In this document: positions 1 to 9,397 of the stretch, in pieces
How the letters are laid out: each line of letters opens with the position of its first letter
How positions within the stretch are numbered: position 1 is the first letter of the stretch
Source: Rhizobium sp. CIAT894
GTDB taxonomy: Bacteria > Pseudomonadota > Alphaproteobacteria > Rhizobiales > Rhizobiaceae
Direction: 5' to 3'
NCBI RefSeq assembly: GCF_000172795.2
Contig: NZ_CP020947.1
Span: forward strand, 4,362,160 to 4,426,159
Length of the DNA: 64,000 nucleotides
Notes under the pieces: model-generated
What the model saw: the letters and a program-made list of their open reading frames with translations, nothing else
What the model was told of the DNA's origin: nothing
Database searches by the model: none
Translations under genes and position numbers: made by a program

Positions 1-127
1 CCGTGCCGACGCCACGCTGTGCCTGGGAAAGATGACCTGGCCGCATCAGCTCGTGCGCACGCTGATCGCCGAACAGCTTTATCGCGCCGTCACCATCCTG
101 TCCGGCCACCCCTATCACCGCGTCTGA
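1..127 (+). CDS. rlmH: RlmH, 23S rRNA (pseudouridine1915-N3)-methyltransferase, C-terminal end
   Basis: Only the last 41 codons are in the window, read in the frame starting at base 2 and ending in TGA. The visible tail contains the family's C-terminal pattern PHQLVR, AEQLYRA and GHPYHR, which forms the knot and substrate-binding end of this SPOUT methyltransferase. RlmH methylates pseudouridine 1915 in helix 69 of 23S rRNA on assembled 70S ribosomes. The N-terminal part lies off the left edge. The following 158 bases to envC hold no gene I can support. Confidence 0.9.
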   Translation, partial: RADATLCLGKMTWPHQLVRTLIAEQLYRAVTILSGHPYHRV

Positions 128-285
128 TGCCGCGTCCGCCCCATCGGTCGGCCCCATCAGTCGAAAATGCGTCGCAATGTCACGCAGCCGTGTTGACTTG
201 CCGGCCCGTTCTGCTTCGAACGTTCTGGCAAAGCGTGTCAAATCAGCTTAGTCTCCGCGCGATTTGAGAAAGTGCCCGAACACGC

Positions 286-1719
286 ATGACGACAACAGCA
301 ACCAGGCGACACCGCATGATCCTGCCGGCTATCGCGGCCGGTGTCGGTGTGGCGGTGATTGCCGTGTCGGCAAATCCCTTCACCGTTCGGGCGCAGGATG
401 CCGCAGCCGAGGCGGCGCAATCCGCACCGCCGCAGCCCCCAGCCGCGCCGGCCCCGCCCGATCCGGCCGCCGAACTGGCCACTAAGCGCGACCAGACCCG
501 CGCCGAACTCGAAACCCTGTCGAAGACCATCAGCCTCTCCACCGATAAGGTCAGCGCGCTTCAGCAGAGCATCGCCGATCTCGAAAAGAGCACGCAAAGC
601 ATCCGCCAGGCCCTGATCGAGTCGGCGGCCCGCCGCAAGACGCTCGACAGGCAGATCCTCGAAAGCGAGAAGAAGCTTGCCGATCTCGGCGTCAAGCAGG
701 ATGGCATCCGCCGCTCGCTTCACGAACGCCGCGGCCTTCTGGCCGAGGTGCTGGCAGCCCTCCAGCGCATGGGCCGCAATCCGCCGCCGGCTTTGCTCGT
801 CACCCCCGATGATGCACTCGCCTCGGTGCGCAGCGCCATCCTGCTCGGCGCCGTCGTGCCCGGCATCCGCAAGGAGACCGACAAGCTTGCCGCCGACCTG
901 GCAAACCTCGCCGCATTGCAGACCGCAAGTGCCGCCGAGAAAGCCGGCCTGACGACAACGATGACCAATAGTATCGAGGAAGAGCGGCGCATGGATCTGC
1001 TGCTTGCCGAAAACGACAAGCTCAGCCGCAGCAATGCCGCCGAACTCGCGGCCGAGAAAAAGCGCTCCGAGGAACTGGCCGGCAAGGCGACCAGCCTTGA
1101 AGGCCTTGTCGCCTCGATGGAATCCGAGATCGCTTCGGTGCGCGATGCCGCCGCGGCCGCCCGCCAGGCGGAGGAAAACCGCAAGCTGATGACGGACGAG
1201 CAGCGCGCCCAGGCCAAGGCCCTGGCCGACAGCGGCGTGCCCGATAAAAACCGCATTGCCCCCGCATATCCCTTCGCAGAATTGAAGGCGAAATTGGAGG
1301 TGCCCGTTGCGGGCGATATCCTGCGCCAGTTCGGCGATGCCGACGGCACGGGGCACGAAGCCATGGGCATGACGGTCGCCACCAATCCGGAAACGGTGGT
1401 GACGGCGCCTGCCGATGGCCTGGTGGTTTTCGCCGGCGCTTTCCGCAGTTACGGCCAGATGATCATTCTCGACACCGGCGATGGATACCATCTGGTGCTC
1501 TCGGGAATGGAGACGATCAATACCCGCCAGGGGAAATTCGTTTTCTCCGGCGAGCCGCTCGCCGTGATGGGCGCAAAAAGAGTGGCAAGCGCAACTGCAT
1601 TGGCGCTGGAAACGGACCGGCCAACGCTTTACATTGAATTTCGAAAAGACGGTAAACCGGTCGATTCCCGACCATGGTGGACCGCCAAAGACACTGGAAA
1701 GGCACGCAATGATTCGTAG
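286..1719 (+). CDS. EnvC-like murein hydrolase activator (degenerate M23/LytM protein)
   Basis: A 477-residue exported protein. Residues 1-36 are a signal peptide (basic start, hydrophobic stretch, likely cut after VRA). Residues about 61-160 and 195-300 are charged heptad-rich coiled coils, and 340-465 form a LytM/M23 peptidase-like domain. The zinc ligands expected of active M23 enzymes (HxxxD and HxH) are not conserved: the first site reads AMGMT and the last YHLVLSG. This matches EnvC-type proteins, which do not cut peptidoglycan but activate N-acetylmuramoyl-alanine amidases at the septum. The stop overlaps the start of ctpA by 11 bases, so the two are probably co-transcribed. The ATG at 286 gives the complete signal peptide; the ATG at 316 is an alternative. 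Confidence 0.85.
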   Translation: MTTTATRRHRMILPAIAAGVGVAVIAVSANPFTVRAQDAAAEAAQSAPPQPPAAPAPPDPAAELATKRDQTRAELETLSKTISLSTDKVSALQQSIADLEKSTQSIRQALIESAARRKTLDRQILESEKKLADLGVKQDGIRRSLHERRGLLAEVLAALQRMGRNPPPALLVTPDDALASVRSAILLGAVVPGIRKETDKLAADLANLAALQTASAAEKAGLTTTMTNSIEEERRMDLLLAENDKLSRSNAAELAAEKKRSEELAGKATSLEGLVASMESEIASVRDAAAAARQAEENRKLMTDEQRAQAKALADSGVPDKNRIAPAYPFAELKAKLEVPVAGDILRQFGDADGTGHEAMGMTVATNPETVVTAPADGLVVFAGAFRSYGQMIILDTGDGYHLVLSGMETINTRQGKFVFSGEPLAVMGAKRVASATALALETDRPTLYIEFRKDGKPVDSRPWWTAKDTGKARNDS

Positions 1720-3031
1720 GGCTTCTCTTGTTCTGGTCGGCGCATTGATGGGTGCGACCGCCATGAGCGTTATTTACTCGGCCGGTGTGCCGGCAGAAGC
1801 GGCCGGATCCTCGACCTATAAGGAGCTTTCGGTTTTCGGCGACGTCTTCGAGCGCGTGCGTGCGCAATACGTGACGCCGCCGGCCGAAGACAAGCTGATC
1901 GAAAACGCCATCAACGGCATGCTGTCCTCGCTCGATCCGCATTCGAGCTATATGAATGCGAAGGACGCCGAGGACATGCGCACCCAGACCAAGGGTGAGT
2001 TCGGCGGCCTCGGCATCGAGGTCACGATGGAAGACGAACTCGTCAAGGTCATCACCCCGATCGACGATACGCCTGCCGCCAAGGCCGGCGTTCTCGCAGG
2101 TGACTATATCTCCGAGATCGACGGCCAGTCGGTGCGCGGCCTGAAGCTGGAGGACGCCGTCGAGAAGATGCGCGGCGCCGTCAACACGCCGATCAAGCTG
2201 ACCCTGATCCGCAAGGGTGCCGACAAGCCGATCGAGCTGACGATCGTCCGTGACGTCGTCGCCGTCCAGGCCGTCAAATCGCGCGTCGAGGACGATGTCG
2301 GTTATCTCCGCATCATCTCCTTCACCGAGAAGACCTATCCCGACATGGAAAAGGCTATCAAGAAGATCAAGGACACCGTTCCGGCCGACAAGCTGAAGGG
2401 TTATGTCCTCGACCTGCGCCTCAACCCGGGCGGTCTGCTCGATCAGGCGATCAACGTCTCCGATGCGCTGCTGGAGCGCGGCGAAGTGGTTTCGACCCGC
2501 GGCCGCAATCCCGATGAAACCCGCCGCTTCAATGCCGGCCCGGGCGACCTGACGGACGGCAAGCCGGTCATCGTACTGATCAACGGCGGTTCGGCTTCCG
2601 CATCGGAAATCGTCGCCGGCGCTCTTCAGGATCTGCGCCGCGCCACCGTTCTCGGCACCCGCTCCTTCGGCAAGGGTTCCGTCCAGACGATCATCCCGCT
2701 CGGCGAAAACGGCGCGCTGCGCCTGACCACGGCGCTCTACTACACGCCGTCCGGCCGCTCGATCCAGGGTACCGGCATCACCCCCGACATCAAGGTCGAC
2801 GAGCCGCTGCCGCAGGAGCTGCAGGGCAAGATGGTGACCGAAGGCGAATCCAGCCTGCGCGGCCATATCAAGGGCCAGAGCGAGACTGACGAAGGTTCGG
2901 GCTCCGTTGCCTATGTGCCGCCGGATCCGAAGGACGACGTTCAGCTGAACTACGCGCTCGATCTGCTGCGCGGCAAGAAGACCGATCCGGCCTTCCCGCC
3001 GAACCCGGATAAGGCCGTCGTCGCCAAGTAA
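1709..3031 (+). CDS. ctpA: S41 family C-terminal processing protease CtpA
   Basis: A 440-residue periplasmic serine protease. The frame is open further upstream, but the ATG at 1709 has GGAAAGG 6 bases before it and begins a clear signal peptide (about residues 1-31). A PDZ domain spans about 95-180 and binds substrate C-termini. The S41 catalytic Ser-Lys pair is visible as S297 in GGSASASE and K322 in SFGKG, with the 25-residue spacing known from Prc/CtpA. These enzymes trim or degrade periplasmic proteins, including peptidoglycan hydrolases and their partners, which fits its position directly after envC. Confidence 0.93.
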   Translation: MIRRASLVLVGALMGATAMSVIYSAGVPAEAAGSSTYKELSVFGDVFERVRAQYVTPPAEDKLIENAINGMLSSLDPHSSYMNAKDAEDMRTQTKGEFGGLGIEVTMEDELVKVITPIDDTPAAKAGVLAGDYISEIDGQSVRGLKLEDAVEKMRGAVNTPIKLTLIRKGADKPIELTIVRDVVAVQAVKSRVEDDVGYLRIISFTEKTYPDMEKAIKKIKDTVPADKLKGYVLDLRLNPGGLLDQAINVSDALLERGEVVSTRGRNPDETRRFNAGPGDLTDGKPVIVLINGGSASASEIVAGALQDLRRATVLGTRSFGKGSVQTIIPLGENGALRLTTALYYTPSGRSIQGTGITPDIKVDEPLPQELQGKMVTEGESSLRGHIKGQSETDEGSGSVAYVPPDPKDDVQLNYALDLLRGKKTDPAFPPNPDKAVVAK

Positions 3032-3042
3032 TTCATCACCGC

Positions 3043-3067
3043 AAGGCCGGGCATGTCGTCCGGCCTT
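3043..3067 (+). terminator. Hairpin between ctpA and the yibQ-like gene
   Basis: Perfect 8-bp stem AAGGCCGG / CCGGCCTT with a 9-base loop, 12 bases after the ctpA stop. Only a weak T-rich tail follows (GATCCTTTCT), so it may attenuate rather than stop transcription. Confidence 0.5.
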
Positions 3068-3108
3068 GATCCTTTCTGCTGTTTCCCGGTTTTGGAGCGG
3101 GCGAAAAA

Positions 3109-4302
3109 TTGGGAACGGACCTGCATGCGCCTTTGGGCCGCAACCGCAAAGCCGGCAGTCGGCGCCCGGGTGTTCTGCGCCTCGGCCGCATCGCCGCCAG
3201 TCTTTGTCTGTTCGCGATAGGCGGCTTTTCGCTCTATACGGCGTTTCGCGGCGATGGGCTCGAACGCGCCAAACCGCCGGCGGCCGAACAAGCCGCAACA
3301 CCAGAAAATCCAACTCAGCCGCCGACGACCGCCGCCAACCAGGCGGCGGATGGCATGCCCCGCGCCGAACCGCGCTCGGGCGCCAATGTCGAACAGATGG
3401 TCACCGGCGACGGCTCCGTCGTCACCAAATACAGTCCCCGCCCGCGCGATGGCAGCGGGCCGGTACTGGTCGACGCCATGCAGATCGGCCAGGATCCGCG
3501 CATGGCGGCGCAGCCGAATGAAGCGCTGCTCGAAGACACTCCTTTTGGCAGACTTCCGATCGTCGGCCCGGATGGCCGCCGCCCGATGGATCAGTATGCC
3601 CGCCCCTCGTCCGGCACGCGCGGTGTGCGCATCGCCATCGTCGTCAGCGGCCTCGGGCTCAGCCAGACCGGGACGCAGCGCGCCATTGCCGAATTGCCGG
3701 AGGAAATCACCTTCGCTTTTGCCGCCAGCGGCAACAGCCTGCAGCGCTGGATGCAGGAGGCCCGCCGCGGCGGCCATGAGATTCTGTTGCAGGTGCCGCT
3801 CGAGCCATTTGATTACCCGGCAAATGATCCCGGACCGGAAACGCTGCTGACCACGAAGTCGCCCGCCCGCAACATCGAGAATCTGCACAAGGCGATGGGC
3901 GAGATCACCAATTATACCGGCGTCATGAATTATCTCGGTGGCCGTTTCCTCTCGGACTCCAATGCCATGGAGCCTGTCATGCGCGATCTCGGCAAGCGCG
4001 GCCTGCTGTTTCTCGACGACGGCACGTCGGCGCAGTCGAAGACGGCTGATGTCGCCAAGGGAACCGAACTGCCCTATGCCTTCGCCGACCTGCAGCTCGA
4101 CGGCCAGCTCGATATCAACGCCGTCCTGAAGAAGCTTGACGAGCTCGAGCGTATCGCCCGCAAGAACGGCCAGGCGATCGGCGTCGCCTCGGCTTTCGAT
4201 GAAAGTGTCGACGCCATCGCCAAGTGGAGCGAGGAGGCTGCAATGCGCGGCATCGAGATCGTCGGCGTCGCCGCCCTTTCCAACGACCCCCGGAACCCTT
4301 GA
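3109..4302 (+). CDS. Divergent polysaccharide deacetylase family protein (YibQ/DUF610)
   Basis: A 397-residue inner-membrane-anchored protein. Residues about 26-46 form one membrane segment; 50-165 are proline/alanine-rich linker; 170-395 match the divergent polysaccharide deacetylase family (YibQ), seen in RIAIVVSGLGLS, LLQVPLEP, MNYLGGRF and FLDDGT. The family is related to NodB-type deacetylases but lacks the usual metal-binding set, and its reaction is not settled. In many alphaproteobacteria it follows envC and ctpA, as here, suggesting a role in cell-wall remodelling. The chosen start is TTG at 3109 with GGAGCGGG 7 bases upstream; no in-frame ATG lies near the N-terminus before the membrane segment. 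Confidence 0.82.
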   Translation: MGTDLHAPLGRNRKAGSRRPGVLRLGRIAASLCLFAIGGFSLYTAFRGDGLERAKPPAAEQAATPENPTQPPTTAANQAADGMPRAEPRSGANVEQMVTGDGSVVTKYSPRPRDGSGPVLVDAMQIGQDPRMAAQPNEALLEDTPFGRLPIVGPDGRRPMDQYARPSSGTRGVRIAIVVSGLGLSQTGTQRAIAELPEEITFAFAASGNSLQRWMQEARRGGHEILLQVPLEPFDYPANDPGPETLLTTKSPARNIENLHKAMGEITNYTGVMNYLGGRFLSDSNAMEPVMRDLGKRGLLFLDDGTSAQSKTADVAKGTELPYAFADLQLDGQLDINAVLKKLDELERIARKNGQAIGVASAFDESVDAIAKWSEEAAMRGIEIVGVAALSNDPRNP

Positions 4303-4339
4303 GAGCAATCCCCGAAAAGATTGCTGAACGGAGAAGACG

Positions 4340-4873
4340 ATGAGCCAGGCGACCGTAAAAGCCGAGGATCTGCCCTACCGCCCCTGCGTCGGCGTGATGA
4401 TCCTGAACCGCGATGGCCTCGTCTGGGCCGGTCGGCGCATTCCCGACGGCAATTCGGAATATGACGGCTCGCCGCAGCTCTGGCAGATGCCGCAAGGGGG
4501 CATCGACAAGGGCGAGGATCCATTGGATGCCGCCTACCGCGAGCTCTACGAGGAGACCGGCATCAAGACGGTGACCCTGCTTGCCGAAGCCAGAGACTGG
4601 ATCAACTATGACCTGCCGCCGGCTCTGATCGGCATCGGGCTGAAGGGGAAATTCCGCGGCCAGACGCAGCGCTGGTTCGCCTTCCGCTTCGAGGGCAGCG
4701 ACAGCGAGATCGCCATCAACCCACCGCCGGGCGGTCACGAGCCGGAATTCGATGCCTGGGAGTGGAAGCCGATGCGGGAGCTGCCGGGCCTGATCGTTCC
4801 CTTCAAGCGCTCCGTCTACGACCGGGTAGTCGCCGAATTCGAGCATCTGGCAGCATTGCAATCGGAAGACTGA
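4340..4873 (+). CDS. rppH: RNA pyrophosphohydrolase RppH (Nudix)
   Basis: A 177-residue Nudix hydrolase. The full Nudix box is present at residues 53-75 (GGIDKGED, then RELYEETGI), giving the GX5EX7REUXEEXGU pattern that binds the catalytic magnesium ions. The N-terminal [11 protein letters not shown] and the DPPG-like ending [16 protein letters not shown] match RppH/IalA proteins, which remove pyrophosphate from mRNA 5' ends to start decay. The length is normal. GGAGAAG lies 4 bases before the ATG. The gap from the yibQ-like gene is 37 bases, so it may be the last gene of that plus-strand transcript. Confidence 0.92.
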   Translation: MSQATVKAEDLPYRPCVGVMILNRDGLVWAGRRIPDGNSEYDGSPQLWQMPQGGIDKGEDPLDAAYRELYEETGIKTVTLLAEARDWINYDLPPALIGIGLKGKFRGQTQRWFAFRFEGSDSEIAINPPPGGHEPEFDAWEWKPMRELPGLIVPFKRSVYDRVVAEFEHLAALQSED

Positions 4874-4925
4874 TCGATCCGGGATAACCGGACGAGTTTG
4901 CGCCTGATGAGATCAGCGCGCAATG

Positions 4926-4948
4926 CCGGCCGCCGGAGCGGCCGGTTT
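4926..4948. terminator. Terminator between convergent rppH and bfr
   Basis: Perfect 8-bp GC stem CCGGCCGC / GCGGCCGG with a CGGA tetraloop, followed on plus by TTTCTCG. It lies between the rppH stop (4873) and the bfr stop (4961) and probably ends rppH. Confidence 0.6.
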
Positions 4949-4960
4949 CTCGTTCGAATC

Positions 4961-5446
4961 TTATTCGGCTTCGTCGGCGGAATCGGCGTTGAGCTGGCCG
5001 TATTTGCTCTCGCCGATCTTCCCGAGCAGTTCGAGCTGCGTTTCGAGGAAATCGATATGGCCTTCCTCATCCATCAGCAGCTCTTCGAAGAGCTTCATGG
5101 AAACGTAATCGCCGGCTTCGTAACAGATATCGCGCGACTTCTTGTAGGCCGCGCGGGCGTCGTATTCGCCGGCAAGATCGGCTTCCAGCACTTCCTTGAC
5201 GTTCTGGCCGATGCGCAGAGGCGCAAGGGTCTGCAGATTGGGATGGCCTTCAAGGAAAATGATGCGCGCAACAAGCCGGTCGGCATGATGCATCTCTTCG
5301 ATCGATTCGGCGCGCTCCTTCTTGGCGAGCTTGGTGTAGCCCCAGTCCTCGAGAAGCCGATAATGAACCCAATATTGATTGACCGCTCCGAGCTCGAGGA
5401 ACAGTGCCTCGTTAAGCCGCTCGATGACCTTTTTGTCGCCTTTCAA
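4961..5446 (-). CDS. bfr: Bacterioferritin
   Basis: Iron-storage protein that oxidises and mineralises iron in a 24-mer. The frame is open back to 5470, but TTG at 5446 has AGGAGAG just upstream and gives 161 residues, close to the family length. With that start the ligands fall on the standard numbers: ferroxidase E18, E51, H54, E94, E127, H130 and haem ligand M52. This numbering match is the main reason for choosing the TTG start. The start lies inside the end of bfd, with a 35-base overlap, so translation is likely coupled. Rhizobial bfr genes are generally iron-controlled (Irr/RirA networks); I could not identify a certain operator. Confidence 0.94.
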   Translation of the reverse strand: MKGDKKVIERLNEALFLELGAVNQYWVHYRLLEDWGYTKLAKKERAESIEEMHHADRLVARIIFLEGHPNLQTLAPLRIGQNVKEVLEADLAGEYDARAAYKKSRDICYEAGDYVSMKLFEELLMDEEGHIDFLETQLELLGKIGESKYGQLNADSADEAE

Positions 5447-5723
5447 TGTCCGCTCTCCTGTTTTCCTCATGGAATTGTTTCAAGCGGGACATGAAATCAA
5501 ATATTTCAGTCTCCGTCGAGTGACGACGGGCGTGATATTCCTCGGTCGTCTGGATAATGATGTCGACGACGTTGGGGAAACAGCCGCAGCAACGGCCGCG
5601 TTTTTCCATGGCGTGATAGACCTTGGCCGGCACGATAAGCTGCCAACAGTCTTCATCGAGAAGGTTGGTGATAACCTCCCGGATTTCCTTGTCGGTTATG
5701 TAATTGCAGCTGCAGACAAGCAC
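5412..5723 (-). CDS. bfd: Bacterioferritin-associated ferredoxin-like (2Fe-2S) protein
   Basis: A BFD-type [2Fe-2S] protein that reduces the bacterioferritin core so iron can be released. A GTG start at 5723 gives [10 protein letters not shown], the family's N-terminus; a longer frame reaches 5852 but its extra 43 residues do not resemble the family. Cluster cysteines are C4, C6, C45 and C48 (with an extra C46, in RCCGC). At 103 residues it is longer than the roughly 64-residue enteric Bfd: a charged C-terminal extension of about 40 residues follows the fold. It overlaps the start of bfr by 35 bases. Upstream is an inverted repeat at 5793-5807. Confidence 0.9.
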   Translation of the reverse strand: MLVCSCNYITDKEIREVITNLLDEDCWQLIVPAKVYHAMEKRGRCCGCFPNVVDIIIQTTEEYHARRHSTETEIFDFMSRLKQFHEENRRADIERRQKGHRAA

Positions 5724-5792
5724 GTCTTCATTCCAAACATGACACTGACTATCGTGTTTTCTGCTAAAGAAGATGATGACTGTCAAGAAAAA

Positions 5793-5807
5793 ATTCGAGC
5801 TGCGAAT
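5793..5807. promoter_or_regulatory. Inverted repeat upstream of bfd-bfr
   Basis: ATTCG and CGAAT arms around a 5-base centre, 70-84 bases before the bfd GTG start. It sits where a promoter operator would be. It does not match the Irr or RirA boxes I know well enough to name it. Confidence 0.25.
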
Positions 5808-5932
5808 CATTGACCCCGGTGCCCGAATGGCAATCCGATGCCTATTCTCCAAGATTATGCAGTGCTTCCAGGATGATGGCGCCCTGAAGCCGGTGGAGGT
5901 CTGCCGCGCGGTTCAGATCCGTGCAGCGTATT

Positions 5933-8900
5933 TTAATGGAAGTTGCGTCCGCGCGGCATCACCTCGGCGGTTTCCGCTGCGCCGGAATTGCCACCCGTGG
6001 CGATCAACCGTTTTTCCAGCTCCGCCCTCTCCTGCGCCTGCGCAAGCTTTTTCTGCCGCTGATCGCCACCCAGCCTCAGCACCTCGTCTGCCCGCTCGCA
6101 AACGCCGAAACGCCGGGCCTCGCGTTGCAGGATCCCGAGCGCCGGCGTCATGTCCTCGATATGTTCGACGACGGTATGGATCACCCCGCTCTGGCTTTGC
6201 AGCCGGCCGCGGATTTTCACCAGCCGGGCGCCCATCACAACCGAACGGTATGTGTCGAATATCTTGTTCCAGACGATCGCATTGGCAACGCCGGTCTCGT
6301 CCTCCAGCGTCATGAAGATCACACCCTTGGCCGAACCCGGCCGCTGGCGCACCAGCACGAGACCCGCAATCGTCACCCTCTTTCCGTTCGCCACCTTCAA
6401 CAGATCGACATTGCGGGTGATGCCCATTCTTTGCAGCTCCTCCCGCAGGAATGAGACGGGATGCGCCTTTAGCGACAGCGAGAGATAACGATAGTCCTCG
6501 ATGACCTGCTCTCCCGGCAGCATTTCCGGCAGCTTGGTTGCAGGCTCAGCCTGGAGATCGACATGACGGGCCTGCTCGAAAAGTGGCAACTCCTCGGCCG
6601 CGCTCTTCACATCCAGCGCCCGCACCGCCCAGAGCGCGTCGCGCCGTGACAATCCAAGGGATTGGAACGCATCCGCATCCGCCAGTCGCTCGATGACGGA
6701 TTTCTGCAGGCCGGACCGCAGCCAGAGATCCCGAACGGAACCGTACCCTTTGCCCCGATTTTTGACGAGCAGCTCCATCTCTTTATCCGAGACGCCTTTG
6801 ATCTGTCTAAAACCGAGCCGCACCGCATGCCGGGCCTTGATAATCTCGCGCATCTCACGGTGGCGGAAATCGACGGCATCCGAATCGAAAGCGGCCGCTT
6901 CCAGATCGCAATCCCAGTCGGATTCGTTGATGTCGACCGGCAGGATCTTGACCCCGTGTTCGCGCGCATCCCGCACCAGCTGCGCCGGCGCATAAAACCC
7001 CATCGGCTGGGAATTCAGCATCGCCGCGCAGAAGACGTCGGGATAATAGGCCTTGAGCCATGAGGAGGCATAGACGAGCAGCGCAAAGGAGGCCGCATGG
7101 CTTTCCGGGAAACCATATTCGCCGAAGCCTTTGATCTGGTTGAAACACTGCCGCGCGAATTCCTCGGTATAACCCTTCGAGGCCATTCCCTCGATGAACC
7201 GCTTCTCGAAATTGCCGATCGTACCGGTTCTCTTGAATGTCGCCATCGCTCTGCGAAGCTTGTCGGCTTCCGCCGGTTTGAAGCCGGCGGCTGTGATGGC
7301 GATCTGCATCGCCTGTTCCTGGAACAGCGGCACGCCGAGGGTTCTTTCCAGAACCGCTTCCAGCTCCTTGCTCGGATATTCGATCGGAATATTCCTCGCC
7401 CGCTGCTCCCGGCGCTTCAGGTAGGGATGCACCATATCGCCCTGGATCGGCCCCGGCCGGACGATCGCCACCTCGATGACGAGGTCGTAGAACACCGTCG
7501 GCTTGAGACGCGGCAGCATGCTCATCTGCGCCCGGCTCTCGATCTGGAAGACACCAAGCGTATCGGCCCGGCCCATCATCGCGTAAACCGGTTTGCCTTC
7601 GTCCCCATGCTCCCTGTTGCCGAGGTCTGCGAGCGTCTTCTTCACCTCGTAATGCAGTTCAAGCAGCGAAAAGCCCTTCCGCAGGCAGGTCAGCATGCCG
7701 AGCGCCAGCACATCCACCTTGAGAATCTTGACGTTGTCGAGATCGTCCTTGTCCCATTCGATCATGTAGCGATCCGGCATTGCCGTCTTCATGATCGGCA
7801 CCACTTCATCGAGCCGGTCCCGCGTGATGACGAAGCCGCCGACATGCTGGGTGAGGTGGCGTGGGAAACCGAGAAGCTCGGAGGCATATTTCAGCACGTT
7901 GCGTGTCACGGGATCCTTGATATCGAGGCCGGCCGCCTTGGCATCCCGTTCCGAGAGATTGTCCTCCGACCAGCCCCAGACGAGACTGCTGATCGCCGAC
8001 TGGACATCCTCCGACAGCCCGAAGGCCTTGGCGACTTCGCGACCGGCCGAACGGGTGCGATAGGTGGTCACACCAGCCGTCAGGCCGGCATGCTCTCTTG
8101 TGTAGGTTTTATAAATGTACTGGATGACCTCTTCACGCCGGTCATGTTCGAAATCGACATCGATGTCAGGCGGTTCGTCGCGATCCATCGAAATGAAGCG
8201 GTCGAAGAGCAGCGTGCTCTTTTGCGGATCGACCTCCGTTATTTCGAGGCAATAGCAGATAACCGAATTTGCTGCCGATCCGCGCCCCTGGCACAAGACC
8301 TTGAGCTCATAACGGGCGTGCCGGATGATCCTGTGAACCGTCAGGAAGTAGGAGGCATACTTCTTCTCGCCAATGAGTTTCAGCTCATAATCGATCTGCT
8401 TTGCCACCTTGTCCGGAATACCCTGCGGATAGCGTTTTGCAGCTCCTGTTCTCGTCAGCCTTTCCAAGGTCTCCTGCGGCGTTTCGCCGGGATCGTTTTC
8501 AGGCGGATAATTATGCTCCAGCTCCGTCAGCGAAAAGCTCAGCTTGCCGAAGAAAGCCCGGGTATTTTCGATCGCAGCCGGATAGTCCCGGAAGATCCGG
8601 GCCATTTCACGTGAATCCTTGAGATAGCGTTCGGCATTCGGCGCCAGCAGGAATCCGGCTTGCGCTATCTCCACATGCTCCCGGATCGCGATCACGACAT
8701 CCGAAAGCGGCCGGCGCTCGGGATGATGGTAAAGCGGCTGGTTGGTCGCAATCAGCGGCAGGCGGTTTCGTGCCGCAAGCATGGCAAGCACCGCAAAGAC
8801 CTGCCTGTCGCGGCCGTCATAGGCTGGCGCCAGCGCCATATAAAAAGCCTTGCCGAACCGTCTGCGAAACCGCTCCAGATAATTCTCCAGTGCCGACTGC

Positions 8901-9397
8901 CCGGCTTTGCTCTCGACAAGGGTGCGATCGGGAACGAGGGCAAGCATCATCTCGTCTCCCCATTCCATGAGTTCCGCTTCCGTGAGAATGCAGTCTCCCT
9001 TGACCGCTTCCTCCTTCAGATTGCCGGCGCTGAGGAGGCGGCAAAGATTTGCCCAGCCACGCCGGTTGCGGGGGTAGGCGAGGATATCAGGCGTATCATC
9101 GGAAAAAACCAGACGGGCGCCCGGCTGAATCCGGATGGGATCGACAATCTTTTCCTTTTTCCCCTCCCTCTCCGCCTGGGCCATGATCGCATCCCTGTTC
9201 CTGTATCTCTCCTCGAGCTGCAGCGCCTGCGCATGCGCCCTGACCACCCCGGCAACCGAATTCCGGTCGGCAATCCCAAGACCGCCGAGCCTGAGATGGG
9301 CGGCCTGCACGACCATCTCTTCCGGGCTGGAAGCGCCTTCGAGAAACGAAAAATTCGTTCTCGCGCCGATCTCGAAGAATGCGGGTTCGCTCTTCAT
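5933..9397 (-). CDS. dnaE2: Error-prone DNA polymerase III alpha subunit DnaE2 (ImuC)
   Basis: A 1,154-residue C-family polymerase that carries out translesion synthesis with ImuB. Residues 1-about 240 are the PHP domain ([12 protein letters not shown] at the start). The palm carries the essential carboxylates in [14 protein letters not shown] at 411-424; fingers and helix-hairpin-helix regions follow, with an OB fold near the C-terminus ([14 protein letters not shown]). The wording and the imuA-imuB neighbours separate it from replicative DnaE1. Its ATG overlaps the imuB stop by 4 bases (ATGA), so it is the third gene of the SOS cassette. The slightly long N-terminus includes a charged insert at about 60-85. 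Confidence 0.96.
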   Translation of the reverse strand: MKSEPAFFEIGARTNFSFLEGASSPEEMVVQAAHLRLGGLGIADRNSVAGVVRAHAQALQLEERYRNRDAIMAQAEREGKKEKIVDPIRIQPGARLVFSDDTPDILAYPRNRRGWANLCRLLSAGNLKEEAVKGDCILTEAELMEWGDEMMLALVPDRTLVESKAGQSALENYLERFRRRFGKAFYMALAPAYDGRDRQVFAVLAMLAARNRLPLIATNQPLYHHPERRPLSDVVIAIREHVEIAQAGFLLAPNAERYLKDSREMARIFRDYPAAIENTRAFFGKLSFSLTELEHNYPPENDPGETPQETLERLTRTGAAKRYPQGIPDKVAKQIDYELKLIGEKKYASYFLTVHRIIRHARYELKVLCQGRGSAANSVICYCLEITEVDPQKSTLLFDRFISMDRDEPPDIDVDFEHDRREEVIQYIYKTYTREHAGLTAGVTTYRTRSAGREVAKAFGLSEDVQSAISSLVWGWSEDNLSERDAKAAGLDIKDPVTRNVLKYASELLGFPRHLTQHVGGFVITRDRLDEVVPIMKTAMPDRYMIEWDKDDLDNVKILKVDVLALGMLTCLRKGFSLLELHYEVKKTLADLGNREHGDEGKPVYAMMGRADTLGVFQIESRAQMSMLPRLKPTVFYDLVIEVAIVRPGPIQGDMVHPYLKRREQRARNIPIEYPSKELEAVLERTLGVPLFQEQAMQIAITAAGFKPAEADKLRRAMATFKRTGTIGNFEKRFIEGMASKGYTEEFARQCFNQIKGFGEYGFPESHAASFALLVYASSWLKAYYPDVFCAAMLNSQPMGFYAPAQLVRDAREHGVKILPVDINESDWDCDLEAAAFDSDAVDFRHREMREIIKARHAVRLGFRQIKGVSDKEMELLVKNRGKGYGSVRDLWLRSGLQKSVIERLADADAFQSLGLSRRDALWAVRALDVKSAAEELPLFEQARHVDLQAEPATKLPEMLPGEQVIEDYRYLSLSLKAHPVSFLREELQRMGITRNVDLLKVANGKRVTIAGLVLVRQRPGSAKGVIFMTLEDETGVANAIVWNKIFDTYRSVVMGARLVKIRGRLQSQSGVIHTVVEHIEDMTPALGILQREARRFGVCERADEVLRLGGDQRQKKLAQAQERAELEKRLIATGGNSGAAETAEVMPRGRNFH

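Noticed and set aside
238..1764. 508-codon open frame on minus opposite envC
   Set aside because: Shadow of envC; cysteine/histidine/glycine-rich without a plausible fold or start signal.
8603..8618. TTTCACGTGAA core inside dnaE2 as a parS site
   Set aside because: CATTTCACGTGAATCC has four differences from the consensus, in a coding region; too weak to list.
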